64,000 nucleotides of DNA, from positions 1 through 64,000 of the forward strand of contig JBMNPJ010000008.1 in NCBI GenBank assembly GCA_050943535.1, in the 5' to 3' direction. Position numbers and translations under genes: made by a program. The notes beneath the pieces were generated by a model, which was given only the letters and a program-made list of their open reading frames with translations, ran no database searches and had not been told where the DNA came from. This stretch comes from Massiliimalia sp050943535 (GTDB lineage Bacteria; Bacillota; Clostridia; Oscillospirales; Ruminococcaceae). Numbering within the stretch: the first letter of the stretch is position 1; the number at the start of each line of letters is the position of its first letter. Positions 14,578-22,911 of the stretch are shown here, one piece after another.

Positions 14578-15414
14578 CTATGACTGAGTGCTTACTGTCA
14601 AATCAATGATTTCCGGCATGTTTCCCAGACGGAAAGGATATTTGGTCATTCCCACACCGCTGCTGACATACAGCTGAAGCGGGGAGCCGGGAGCAATTTC
14701 TTCCCCGGTGTAGTATCCCTTTAAAAAATTACCGGAACCAGGCGGCAGAATCTGCTGGGTAATCAGCGGCAGCCGTACCTGCCCGCCGTGAGTATGCCCA
14801 GACAGCATCAGATGATCCTGATCGGTTTCAATGTTTTGTATCGCAATGGGTTCATGGGACAAGAGCAGGTGAAAGGAATCGTCGGATACGGTATACTCAG
14901 ACGGTTCCGTATACCCCAGCAGATAATCATCATATCCGGTAATAGAAATACCCAGCTGAGAAAGTTCCACGGTTTCGTTTTTCAGCACTTGAAATCCACA
15001 GGATTCTAAAAACTCCTCATAAATTCGGATGGCACCTCCGCCGCGGTCGTGGTTTCCCAATACTGCAAATTTTCCCTGTGGTGCTTCTATCTGGGAAAAA
15101 GCTTCTCGAATTTCTTCTAAATCAAGGATTTCCTGATCCCTGGCGTAATTGTCCCATAAATCTCCTCCAAACAATACCATGTCTGGATGGAGTTCGTTGA
15201 TTTTTTCGGCGATTTTCTGGGCATTCTTGGAGTCGTAATATTTTCCAAAATGGGTATCTGTAAAGAACGCTGCCCGAAAAGGAGAAATTTCCTGACGGAT
15301 TTCTATAGAAACAGAACGCACAATCAGTTGACTGGGTTCTATATACCGTGCCCAAACAAAAATTCCGGCCACGATCAAAAGCAGACAGCAAAGCAGTTTT
15401 GAAATTTTTTTCAT
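14578..15414 (-). CDS. Membrane-anchored metallophosphoesterase, YkuE-like
   Basis: A 278-residue calcineurin-like phosphoesterase with an N-terminal signal anchor (about 5-22), so the domain faces outside. Metal-binding motifs are FFTDTHFG, FGGDLWDN, LGNHDRGGG and SGHTHGGQ, followed by the family end VSSGVGMTKYPFRLG. The family includes YkuE and UDP-diacylglucosamine-type or phospholipid-associated phosphoesterases, and the substrate here is not known. AAAGGAGG lies just after the stop of the upstream kinase gene and 4 nt before the ATG at 15414, so the two genes form one operon. Confidence 0.9.
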   Translation of the reverse strand: MKKISKLLCCLLLIVAGIFVWARYIEPSQLIVRSVSIEIRQEISPFRAAFFTDTHFGKYYDSKNAQKIAEKINELHPDMVLFGGDLWDNYARDQEILDLEEIREAFSQIEAPQGKFAVLGNHDRGGGAIRIYEEFLESCGFQVLKNETVELSQLGISITGYDDYLLGYTEPSEYTVSDDSFHLLLSHEPIAIQNIETDQDHLMLSGHTHGGQVRLPLITQQILPPGSGNFLKGYYTGEEIAPGSPLQLYVSSGVGMTKYPFRLGNMPEIIDLTVSTQS

Positions 15415-15424
15415 GACGCCTCCT

Positions 15425-16369
15425 TTACAGCAGTGTGCGGTATTCCTTTTCCACATAGTTTAAAATGGTGTTTCGGTCGTCGCCAAAACAACTTTGTTCC
15501 TGACGGAGTCGTTCTAAGAATTCCCACACATCTTCCAATTTCCGGCGCACGCAGTAAAACCTCAGTGCAGTAGTGTTGAGAAGATAGTCTGGATTGTATT
15601 CCCGGAGAAAATCTTCCCATTCAGGCTGTACAGAGAATAAAAACAAATCTGCTTCCGGCGGCGCAAATCGGATGCTTTCCCAGTCCAGCAGCCAGAGATT
15701 GGGATTGTTCCACAGCATATTTCCCCCGTGCAGATCTGTGTGACACCATACAAAAGCAGGGGGATTTTCCATAAGCATATGGGAAAGCCCCATCAGTTCT
15801 TCTGATAGTTCCAGCAAGCGCTGAATGTGGGGCAAAGTCAGTTTTTTGGCATCTTCCGGAAGGATTTCCGGATGGTGCAGCATTTTGAGAAACGCTTCAT
15901 AAAAGGGGATGGCAAAGGTTTCCCGGAAAGGCACCGTCATTTCTGCAGGAGGTACTGCCTGATGAAGCTGATATAAAGCGCGGGCAATGGCGGCTCTTCT
16001 TTCCGGAGCCTGAAGTTCACCCCCAAATGGAGGGTGTTCCCCAGAACAGAAGGGAAACAGCACATATTTTGCGTGTTGGGTTTCATAATACCAGCTTCCG
16101 GAACAGGTGGCAACCGGACAGACAATGGCTTCGCCCAAATGGGTGTTTTCCCGCAGCCACAGGGAAACGTCCAGGTATTCTTTTAAAAAGCGGGTGTACA
16201 GCTGGGTAAAAGCTGCACTTTTATCATAGGCTTTGCAGAAATAGGAACATTCCGGCGTGACAATTTCATAAGCCAAAGCGGCAGTTCCGCCAGGACGGGA
16301 GATGATTTTTTGCACTGAAAGACCATATTGGTCAGTGAGAACATGTTGCATATCAGAAATAGGGATCAT
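15425..16369 (-). CDS. APH/CotS-family kinase-like protein
   Basis: A 314-residue protein of the aminoglycoside phosphotransferase/choline kinase fold. The catalytic loop is HTDLHGGNML (about residues 225-234), with catalytic Asp and Mg-binding Asn, and the second metal motif is LLDWES. Clostridial and Bacillus spore coat proteins of the CotS/YsxE group look like this, so a spore-coat or sugar kinase role is likely but unproven. AAAGGAGG lies 6 nt before the ATG. It is followed 10 nt later by the phosphoesterase gene. Confidence 0.82.
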   Translation of the reverse strand: MIPISDMQHVLTDQYGLSVQKIISRPGGTAALAYEIVTPECSYFCKAYDKSAAFTQLYTRFLKEYLDVSLWLRENTHLGEAIVCPVATCSGSWYYETQHAKYVLFPFCSGEHPPFGGELQAPERRAAIARALYQLHQAVPPAEMTVPFRETFAIPFYEAFLKMLHHPEILPEDAKKLTLPHIQRLLELSEELMGLSHMLMENPPAFVWCHTDLHGGNMLWNNPNLWLLDWESIRFAPPEADLFLFSVQPEWEDFLREYNPDYLLNTTALRFYCVRRKLEDVWEFLERLRQEQSCFGDDRNTILNYVEKEYRTLL

Positions 16370-16393
16370 AGATACCCTCCTTTCTCATGATAG

Positions 16394-16437
16394 AAAAAGG
16401 AGCACCGCAAACCGAATTCGGCGCAGTACTCCTTTTG
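16394..16437 (-). terminator. Terminator of the PrsA-like gene
   Basis: Arms AAAAGGAG and CTCCTTTT with further inner pairing (GCACCGC region) form a hairpin. On the minus strand it is followed by CTTTTTCTATC. Confidence 0.7.
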
Positions 16438-16492
16438 AACATTCAAAAATCAAAACAGTGTCAATTTACGCGATTAAGCACAGGAAAGCAGA

Positions 16493-17575
16493 TTACTGCT
16501 GGGACTGTTCCTGCATTTTGGTAACCGCTTTATATACCTTTTTCGCAGTAAACTGATCGATTGCTTCGTCGTTATAGGTAACTTTCAAGCCGTCTGCAGC
16601 GTCAGAAACAATCTGGTCAAACTCGTCGCTTTTCAGGTCGGAAAGAATTGCGCTGCGCACTTCTTCAAACGCTTCCTGATCGTCGGTTAAATCATATTTT
16701 AACACCAGGTAATAGCCGCTTTCATCTTCCAGCAAAATAGGCTGACCGATCTGGGCAGTTTCAAAAATACCGGAGTTAACAGCGTCAGGAATATAATTGG
16801 TAAAGCTCATTTCGCCTTTTTTAATCACCTGAGCCGTGGTATCCACGGTGGATTCATCAAATTCACTTTCACTGTCTGCAGCCTGCTGTTTTTGGTAGTC
16901 AATGATCAAAGAAGGCATGTCTTCTCCCTGCTGTGCTCTTTGCAGGTAAGAGTCGGCAGTTGCCTTGACAGCTGCTTTGCCTTCGTCATCCAAAGCGGCT
17001 CCAGTATCGTCCAGAAGAGAGAAAGAAATCATATGCACTTTTGCATAGTTTGCCAAGAAGCTTTCTTTCAAAGTAGCTTCATCTACAGGAGCAGGTCCTT
17101 CTGCGCTGTAATAGTAATCAAATACTTTTTGCTTTTTCAGTTGGTTTAACATCCAGGATTCATAAGAACTTTCTGCAACACCGATATCATTGTAGATATC
17201 TTCAGAGCTGGACCACTGCATACTTTTATAGTAATCCAAGGTCTGCTGGTCGCTGTTATCCAAAGACAGACCAGCTTCTGCAAACATGTTTTCTATCTGA
17301 ATATATTCTTTGGTTTTATCTGCGGCGGTATCGTTAATCCAGTCAGCCAGATCTTTGTCATCCAGTTTATTGTCCCAGATATCCGCTTTTTCCGCATCAA
17401 AATCTTCATGAGAAGTTGCGTCGTTATAAGCGGAGAACTGATTTAAAATATAAATGCCGGCAGGTACCTGGGTATCCTCTACTTTCATAGCCCAGCTGGT
17501 ATCACCGCAGGATGCTGCGGAAAGGCATAAAGTAACTGCCATAAAGGCAGCAGATGCTTTTTTCCAAAAATTCAT
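16493..17575 (-). CDS. PrsA-like foldase lipoprotein (PpiC-type)
   Basis: A 360-residue lipoprotein. The signal peptide MNFWKKASAAFMAVTLCL ends in the lipobox SAASC, so the mature protein starts at Cys at about 23. A SurA/PrsA N-terminal helical domain is followed by a parvulin-like segment (about 190-310) beginning AKVHMISFSLLDDTG and ending GQPILLEDESGYYLVLKYDL. PrsA proteins help secreted proteins fold outside the membrane. The usual PpiC active-site residues are poorly conserved, so it may act as a chaperone rather than an isomerase. The start at 17575 is supported by AAAGGAAG 11 nt upstream. An extension to 17659 has no signal peptide. Confidence 0.85.
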   Translation of the reverse strand: MNFWKKASAAFMAVTLCLSAASCGDTSWAMKVEDTQVPAGIYILNQFSAYNDATSHEDFDAEKADIWDNKLDDKDLADWINDTAADKTKEYIQIENMFAEAGLSLDNSDQQTLDYYKSMQWSSSEDIYNDIGVAESSYESWMLNQLKKQKVFDYYYSAEGPAPVDEATLKESFLANYAKVHMISFSLLDDTGAALDDEGKAAVKATADSYLQRAQQGEDMPSLIIDYQKQQAADSESEFDESTVDTTAQVIKKGEMSFTNYIPDAVNSGIFETAQIGQPILLEDESGYYLVLKYDLTDDQEAFEEVRSAILSDLKSDEFDQIVSDAADGLKVTYNDEAIDQFTAKKVYKAVTKMQEQSQQ

Positions 17576-17684
17576 GGATCTTGTCTTCCTTTCTAAAATT
17601 AGCCCCCAAAAGGAAATAGAAATCAAGATGGGTGCATATTGCAGGACTTGTTCCCGCAATTTAAAAACAGGCCGGAAACTTTTT

Positions 17685-17719
17685 AAAAAACCGACCGCCT
17701 TTTATTATACTGCGGTCGG
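17685..17719 (-). terminator. Terminator of the YczE-like gene
   Basis: The stem CCGACCGC/GCGGTCGG (17691-17698 with 17712-17719) is followed on the minus strand by GGTTTTTTAAAAA. It separates this gene from prsA. Confidence 0.8.
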
Positions 17720-17795
17720 AGAAAAAAGTCCAGAATTATCACGGATATTTTACAGATTGTTGCCAGTTTGACAACACCTGTTTTCAGAATTTTGC

Positions 17796-18425
17796 TTAAA
17801 ACCGGGTTCTGGGATTGAGAAAGGGAACAGCGATTCGTTTATTAAAAAATTGCACAATCGGTCCCATAAAAATAGCGGCGATTAGGGTACCGATTCCGAT
17901 AGGAGCCCCCAAAAGAAACCCGATCACAGCACAGATCACATCGGTGGAAATATGGCACCAACGGTACCCAATATGGGTTTTCTGTGTCAGGATAAACCCT
18001 AAGGCATCATAGGAAGAAACGCCGCAGTTTGCAGTAAAGAAAAAAGAAGCTCCGATCCCTAAAAAGAGAATGCCAAATAAAAGAAGCGCTGCCCGGTCTT
18101 CCAGTGTGGAATAAGAAAAAACAGAGGAAATACAAAAGCGGAATAGGTCGGTTAAAAATCCCATGGACAAAGTATACAGTAAAGAGCCAATACCCAGCAG
18201 ATGTTTTCCAAAAGAAACACTAATCAGCAAAAATATTCCGCTGACACAAAGCTGGGTGATACCAAAGGGAACACCGGTGATTCTGCTGATTCCCAAATTC
18301 AGGCAGGTATAAGGGTCGGTTCCTAAAGAGGATTCACAAAACAGCGCAGTGCTGATTGCCATGATTACAATCCCTGAGCACATTAAAACCATTTTTCGAA
18401 TTTGATAATTTTTTACCACAATCAA
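17796..18425 (-). CDS. YczE/YitT-family membrane protein
   Basis: A 209-residue polytopic protein with five to six helices (about 13-33, 48-70, 75-95, 108-130, 150-175, 178-195). The phrase SLGTDPYTCLNLGISRITGVPFG and the later CGVSSYDALGF are the internal repeats typical of the YczE/YitT/YyaS family. Function is unknown, although YczE is needed for surfactin and bacillaene production in Bacillus. The start codon is TTG at 18425 or GTG at 18419, with AAAGG 9 nt upstream of the former. A later ATG at 18392 is less likely because the N-terminal basic residues would be lost. Confidence 0.85.
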   Translation of the reverse strand: MIVVKNYQIRKMVLMCSGIVIMAISTALFCESSLGTDPYTCLNLGISRITGVPFGITQLCVSGIFLLISVSFGKHLLGIGSLLYTLSMGFLTDLFRFCISSVFSYSTLEDRAALLLFGILFLGIGASFFFTANCGVSSYDALGFILTQKTHIGYRWCHISTDVICAVIGFLLGAPIGIGTLIAAIFMGPIVQFFNKRIAVPFLNPRTRF

Positions 18426-18555
18426 AAAGCCATCCTTTTTTGCTCATCATTAGAATTCATACACTGTTCATATTTTAACATGTTTTTACAGGAAATACAA
18501 TATGAAAAAATGATTTTACCAAAGAATCAAATGTTTTCAGTGAAAGTCTACAGAA

Positions 18556-18598
18556 GAAAAAAAGAAAACAGACGAAAAATGTCTTCTTTTCCGTCTGT
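18556..18598 (-). terminator. Terminator of the CPBP protease gene
   Basis: Arms ACAGACG (18568-18574) and CGTCTGT (18592-18598) are followed on the minus strand by TTTTCTTTTTTTC. Confidence 0.65.
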
Positions 18599-18639
18599 CT
18601 AAAGATTGTAAACAAAAGGATATTGTGCTTTTCATTCTT

Positions 18640-19701
18640 TTAAAAAGAAATATAGCTGATGCAGAATAGAACGGTTAAAGCCAGATAAATGAGAATGATT
18701 AAAATAAACCAAGGAGAACGGAAGACACTTCCAATCTTTTTCCATGGAGAAAATCCGGCCTGTTCTTCTTCCCGATATAATTGGGAGAATCCTTTGGAAT
18801 AACGGAGCAGAAAAACAATCAGAGAAATAGAACCCACTACCATGACTGCGCCGGAGCAGAAGACCACCACTAAAGAGTCGGAATCACCCAGCAAAGTGGG
18901 AAGGGTCTGGAGAGTATTATTGAGAATGTGGGCAGCCATTGCAGGAAACAGAGAACGGGTTTTTACAGTCAGGTATCCCAGCAGCAGCCCTACAAATAAA
19001 GGGGTAGCAAACTGTACCGGATTGCCGTGGAACAGGGTAAAAGCAAAGGAAGAAACGATAATGGCGGTCATAGAGCCGTAAGGCTTTAATCCTTTGAGTA
19101 AAATTCCGCGGAATAAAATTTCCTCACAGATAGGTCCCAAAACGCATACATATAAAATGGTAAGAAGGCTGCTGATCCAATCCCCAGTGAGCAGAGAAAT
19201 GTTGGGAATCTGAATATGAATACCCGCCAGCTCCAAAAATAGATAGAACTGACTGAACAGAGCCGCTCCGGTAGTGGCAGCACCCAGGCAGCCTAAAATT
19301 GCCCAAACAGTAAAATTGAAATCTGTTTTAGGGGCAGGAATTTCATATGCTGGCTCTTTTGGTGCAGAGCGAAACAGCAGTACACCAAGACCGATACAGA
19401 TGAGATCTGCCAAAAGACAGGGAAAATAACTGCTGAGAAAGGTGTTCATTCCGGCGGTAAAACCTAAAGAAGCAGCGCCATATTGAAATGCGATGGACAG
19501 TAAGTTTGCTAAAACCAAAAGAATGATAACCAGCAGAAACGCTTTTCCTCCCTGACGGCGTACCTGTTTGAGCAGTGGACGATCAGGGCCAGGTCCCGGC
19601 TGAGAAAATGGCGCGGAAGGACCGGCTGGTTCGTGAGGATCGTAGGTTTGCCAGTTAGATGATGGATTTGGGGTAGGGGTTGGTTCAAATTTTCCTTCCA
19701 T
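18640..19701 (-). CDS. CPBP family intramembrane metalloprotease
   Basis: A 353-residue membrane protein. A proline-rich cytoplasmic start (about 1-40, with PTPTPNPSSN) precedes about eight transmembrane helices. Motifs of the CAAX protease/bacteriocin-processing (ABI) family are complete: EEILFRG (the EExxxR glutamates), FTLFHGN and AHILNN. Members cleave within the membrane, and in Firmicutes they are used for bacteriocin immunity, sporulation or envelope stress. The substrate here is unknown. AAGAGG lies 7-8 nt before the ATG. It is followed by a terminator and preceded by 79 nt after the fusion gene. Confidence 0.9.
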   Translation of the reverse strand: MEGKFEPTPTPNPSSNWQTYDPHEPAGPSAPFSQPGPGPDRPLLKQVRRQGGKAFLLVIILLVLANLLSIAFQYGAASLGFTAGMNTFLSSYFPCLLADLICIGLGVLLFRSAPKEPAYEIPAPKTDFNFTVWAILGCLGAATTGAALFSQFYLFLELAGIHIQIPNISLLTGDWISSLLTILYVCVLGPICEEILFRGILLKGLKPYGSMTAIIVSSFAFTLFHGNPVQFATPLFVGLLLGYLTVKTRSLFPAMAAHILNNTLQTLPTLLGDSDSLVVVFCSGAVMVVGSISLIVFLLRYSKGFSQLYREEEQAGFSPWKKIGSVFRSPWFILIILIYLALTVLFCISYISF

Positions 19702-19780
19702 AAAAATACCTCTTTTCTTGAGAAGATGGGGTTTTAAAGGATACGGATGACATCCCTAAAGGGATTTCTAGATTTTATTT

Positions 19781-21511
19781 TTAATGGGAAAATGACTGTG
19801 CCATCGTTAAAAAATGGCAAAGAGAAGATTCATAATCAGAAGCATTGGTGTTGGTTTCTTCACTGACAGTGTTCCGATATGTTTCTTCCAACAAGCGGCG
19901 GAAACTGTACAAAACGCCCCATGCTGCCATCCGGAGACACTCTTCTTGAGAAGGTTCCCGCTGTAAATACAGGGACAGCCACTGTAAAGTTTGTGCTTCT
20001 TCCCATTGGGCGCCTGCGGCAAAAGCGGCCAGGTCCAGGAAAGGATCGCCCAATCCGGCATAAATCCATTGATCCAGCACAAGATTTTGTTGGTCATCCT
20101 GATAGAAAAACCGGGGTTCAAAGCTTCCGTGCACCGGAATTTTTGGAACGGAAAGGGAAGAAATCCAACGGGCAAGCCGCTCAACCTCAGAAACATATGG
20201 CTGAATAAAAGATAGGGTTTGAGGGTGATCCAGTGCGTTCCAGAGAGGTTCTAGCCAGGTTTTTAAAGAAACCGGCTGGGTTAAATTTTCGAAGGAATGA
20301 ATGGTTTTTAAAACAGAAAACAGAGTTTTGCACTGCTCCGGAGTGTTGGGAAGGGGAGCAGGAGTCAGTACAGGATAAATCTCTTCGGTTTGATTGTCCC
20401 GGCACTGCATTCCAATCCAGGGGAACAACGGAAAATGATTGGAACCGATTTGCGGTAAAACCTGGGTTTGAGCAAAAGCGCCTTTCCGGCACCGGTAAAC
20501 CAACTGTTTTGTTCTTGCTGTAAAGAGAAAGGCGTGATCCATTCGACCGGAAGAAAGGCACTTTACCGGGTGAATTTCTCCTTCTGGAACAGAAAGGGTC
20601 TCAGAGAGAAATGCCATGGTATGATCCTGAGAGCAGGTGCGGTAAACCGGGTCAAATTCTCGGAGTTCCTCTAGGTTTTCCAGTTCGTAAACCTGACCGT
20701 CTGGCTGGGCGTTTCGGTACATGGGTAGTTCTTCTAAATGTTCTGCCAGCACATTTTCCCAGTAGTTATTTTCGGATCCCGGCTGGGCATAAGCCTGTTC
20801 TAGCATAGGTACAAAGGCCTTGGAAAAAGCGGAAGAAAAGTATACTGGTCCGTACATAACCCAGGCATCTTTTCCGCCTACAGTGACCCCGGTAATCCGG
20901 TGATCCTCGCCCTGAGTTTCCAGGCACCATTCACTGGTTTCCCCTTTCATAAATACGCTGGAATACCAGGAGTGAGGCTCATAAGGGTGAAACATATTTT
21001 CTGAAAGCCAGTTATCAGAGGACAGAATATAGGTGTTGTCCAGCTCTTCCCGCACCAGGTATAGGGTTGCCAGATTGTTTTTGACTGCATATTCCGGGTT
21101 GTATACTAGTTTTACGCCGTATTCCTTTTCCAGAAAAGAAAAGGTTTCCCGCAAATACCCCACTACTACAGTGATATTGTGGATTCCGTTTGCTTTTAGC
21201 TGTTTAATCTGTCGTTCGATCATTCGTTCTCCCCGGATAGGCAGCAGCCCTTTTGGGGTATGAAAGGTCAAGGGAACAAAGCGTGAACCAAATCCGGCGG
21301 CCAGAATGATGGCGTTTTTTACTTGATATGGGGCTAAAAACTCTTTTCCTCGGGGGGTAAGCACCGGCAGTCCAGATTGGATGTCAATAAGCCCCTCTTG
21401 TAAGCATCGGTTCATTTCAGGATGCTCCAGCAGTGCTTGAGCGGATTGGGGAGTCCGATTTTCTGATGATTGTTCTGCCAGCGTGCGGCAGAGAAAAAAG
21501 CGTTGATCCAT
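19781..21511 (-). CDS. Nucleotidyltransferase fused to a degenerate choline-kinase-like domain
   Basis: A 576-residue protein. Residues 1-60 resemble a small winged-helix (PQSAQALLEHPEMNRCLQEG, LTPRGKEFL). Residues about 64-290 are a LicC/GlmU-type cytidylyl- or uridylyltransferase: NAIILAAGFGSRFVPLT, HTPKGLLPI, and the YILSSDNWLSEN segment. Residues about 300-575 have the choline-kinase/APH fold. The catalytic loop is written HGSFEPRFF instead of HxDLxxxN, so the catalytic Asp and the Mg-binding Asn are both lost, while the later LDQWIYAGLGDP segment remains. Similar fusions in Clostridia are thought to work in phosphocholine or cell-surface sugar activation. I read the kinase part as inactive or altered. 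Confidence 0.8.
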   Translation of the reverse strand: MDQRFFLCRTLAEQSSENRTPQSAQALLEHPEMNRCLQEGLIDIQSGLPVLTPRGKEFLAPYQVKNAIILAAGFGSRFVPLTFHTPKGLLPIRGERMIERQIKQLKANGIHNITVVVGYLRETFSFLEKEYGVKLVYNPEYAVKNNLATLYLVREELDNTYILSSDNWLSENMFHPYEPHSWYSSVFMKGETSEWCLETQGEDHRITGVTVGGKDAWVMYGPVYFSSAFSKAFVPMLEQAYAQPGSENNYWENVLAEHLEELPMYRNAQPDGQVYELENLEELREFDPVYRTCSQDHTMAFLSETLSVPEGEIHPVKCLSSGRMDHAFLFTARTKQLVYRCRKGAFAQTQVLPQIGSNHFPLFPWIGMQCRDNQTEEIYPVLTPAPLPNTPEQCKTLFSVLKTIHSFENLTQPVSLKTWLEPLWNALDHPQTLSFIQPYVSEVERLARWISSLSVPKIPVHGSFEPRFFYQDDQQNLVLDQWIYAGLGDPFLDLAAFAAGAQWEEAQTLQWLSLYLQREPSQEECLRMAAWGVLYSFRRLLEETYRNTVSEETNTNASDYESSLCHFLTMAQSFSH

Positions 21512-21652
21512 GACAGTTGTCCTCTTTCCCTTGGGTTTCCAATTTAGTTTGATTATACCCTTTCTGGCAGAATACTGTCAAGGAATTTATATTCTAAATG
21601 GATAGTATTTATAATATAATACTAATTGTATATAATTTTACAAAAATTCCTA

Positions 21653-21681
21653 TTGACAGAAAGCGGCAACAAGCCTATAAT
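21653..21681 (+). promoter_or_regulatory. Consensus sigma-A promoter of the 21755 operon
   Basis: TTGACA (21653-21658), a 17-nt spacer and TATAAT (21676-21681), a perfect match to consensus. Confidence 0.88.
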
Positions 21682-21699
21682 AGGGGCAACAGCAAACAA

Positions 21700-21715
21700 T
21701 TAGAAAATATTCTAA
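21700..21715 (+). promoter_or_regulatory. Palindrome downstream of the promoter, candidate operator
   Basis: TTAGAA-AATA-TTCTAA is a perfect 6-bp inverted repeat 18 nt downstream of the -10 box. The position fits a repressor site. No obvious regulator gene is adjacent. Confidence 0.45.
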
Positions 21716-21754
21716 ATAAATTTGCTGAAAATTTGACTCTTTGAGGTGATTGCC

Positions 21755-21982
21755 ATGACCTTGCGCAGCAAAAAATTAATTGCACCTGTTTTAGTGTGCG
21801 TGCTGTTGGTGCTGATACTTGCCGGATATCTGATCGGATGCATCCTGCTTCCTATCCCTGTTTTGCTGAAAGTGATTGGAGCTGCGGCGATTTTGGCGTT
21901 GATTGGGGTATCGGTATTTGTCCTCATAGAAAGAGTACAGGAAATAAGGAGCGGTGAAACAGATGATCTTAGTAAATACTGA
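21755..21982 (+). CDS. Small two-helix membrane protein
   Basis: A 75-residue protein with two transmembrane helices (about 9-29 and 34-56) and an acidic tail (RVQEIRSGETDDL). No family is recognised. GAGGTG lies 6 nt before the ATG at 21755. It overlaps the YbjQ-like gene by 20 nt, so both are made from one message and probably work together. The role is unknown. In other Firmicutes small membrane proteins often precede YbjQ-like genes, which fits a membrane partner. Confidence 0.8.
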   Translation: MTLRSKKLIAPVLVCVLLVLILAGYLIGCILLPIPVLLKVIGAAAILALIGVSVFVLIERVQEIRSGETDDLSKY

Positions 21983-22280
21983 TTATGTAACAGGAAAAGA
22001 ATTGGAAACATTGGGTTTGGTAAAAGGAAGCACCATTCAGTCCAAAAACATTGGCCGCGACATTACACAAAGTTTTAAAACTTTGGTTGGGGGCGAATTA
22101 AAGGCATATACCGAAATGATGAATGATGCCCGGGCATTGGCTACCAAACGGATGGTACAGGAAGCGGAAGAAATGGGAGCAGATGCGGTAGTAAACATCC
22201 GGTATGCTTCTTCTGCAGTGATGGCAGGTGCAGCAGAAGTCATGGCTTACGGAACCGCTGTAAAATTTGTGAATAAATAA
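21963..22280 (+). CDS. YbjQ/UPF0145 family protein
   Basis: A 105-residue protein of the YbjQ (DUF74) heavy-metal-binding-like family. Visible are VNTDYVTGKELETLGLVKGS, the GRDI segment, and the C-terminal MGADAVVNIRYASSAVM, which is the family signature. It is thought to form a pentameric ring. AAGGAG lies 11 nt before ATG 21963. An in-frame GTG at 21954 is too close to that site. It shares a promoter with the upstream small membrane protein. Function is not established. Confidence 0.9.
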   Translation: MILVNTDYVTGKELETLGLVKGSTIQSKNIGRDITQSFKTLVGGELKAYTEMMNDARALATKRMVQEAEEMGADAVVNIRYASSAVMAGAAEVMAYGTAVKFVNK

Positions 22281-22315
22281 TGTTGTAAAGAACGTGATTA
22301 TTCACAAAATCTGCC

Positions 22316-22344
22316 TTGTACGGCTGGAATCTGCATGGTATGAT
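22316..22344 (+). promoter_or_regulatory. Promoter of the PH-domain gene
   Basis: TTGTAC (22316-22321), a 17-nt spacer and TATGAT (22339-22344) lie 50 nt before the start codon. Confidence 0.6.
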
Positions 22345-22394
22345 GAAACTGTACACAAACGGGAAAATGCCTGTGTATGGAAAGGAAATGCCAT

Positions 22395-22787
22395 ATGAAA
22401 CCACGTCAGGTAATTTGGAAAGATCGAAAACGGATTTTAGGAATGCCACTGTCCTTTACAAAATATTCTATGACCGATGACCGGCTGTTTTGGGAGACCG
22501 GATTGCTTAATTCTAAGGAAGAGGAAATTATTCTGTACCGGGTGCGGGACATTACTTTGACCCGTTCTCTGGGGCAGAAGATTTTCGGGGTAGGAAGTGT
22601 GACGGTTTATTCTTCGGATAAAACATCCCCGCAGCTGGAGCTGAAAAATATTAAAAATCCCCGGGAGGTCAAGGAGCTGTTATACCAGCAGGTGGAACAG
22701 ATTAAAATTGACCGGAAAATGCGTTTTGGGGAACTGCTGGACAATGACTGGGAAGAAAATGATATGGAAGAATCCGATCATTCCTAA
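22395..22787 (+). CDS. PH domain-containing protein (bPH2)
   Basis: A 130-residue soluble protein with one bPH2 domain of the DUF304 group (KYSMTDDRLFWETGLLNSKE, then YRVRDITLTRSLGQKIFG and VTVYSSDKTSPQLELKNIK). No transmembrane helix is present, unlike the YdbS/YdbT proteins at 5.6-7.6 kb. The C-terminus is acidic (DWEENDMEESDHS). AAAGGAA lies 8 nt before the ATG. Function is unknown, and lipid or protein binding is assumed from the fold. Confidence 0.85.
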   Translation: MKPRQVIWKDRKRILGMPLSFTKYSMTDDRLFWETGLLNSKEEEIILYRVRDITLTRSLGQKIFGVGSVTVYSSDKTSPQLELKNIKNPREVKELLYQQVEQIKIDRKMRFGELLDNDWEENDMEESDHS

Positions 22788-22816
22788 CCACTGGTTTGAC
22801 AGTAACATGATGAAAG

Positions 22817-22859
22817 AAACCTCTTGGAAACTGCAAATTGCAGGTTCCAAGAGGTTTTT
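22817..22859. terminator. Convergent terminator between the PH and AEC genes
   Basis: A stem of 13 or more bp, AAACCTCTTGGAA with TTCCAAGAGGTTT, encloses a smaller CTGCAAATTGCAG palindrome and is followed by TTTTTG. Confidence 0.85.
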
Positions 22860-22911
22860 GTTTGTAATAGGTCAGGCTGGATAAAAAAATAAATAATTTG
22901 AGAATCTTTCG

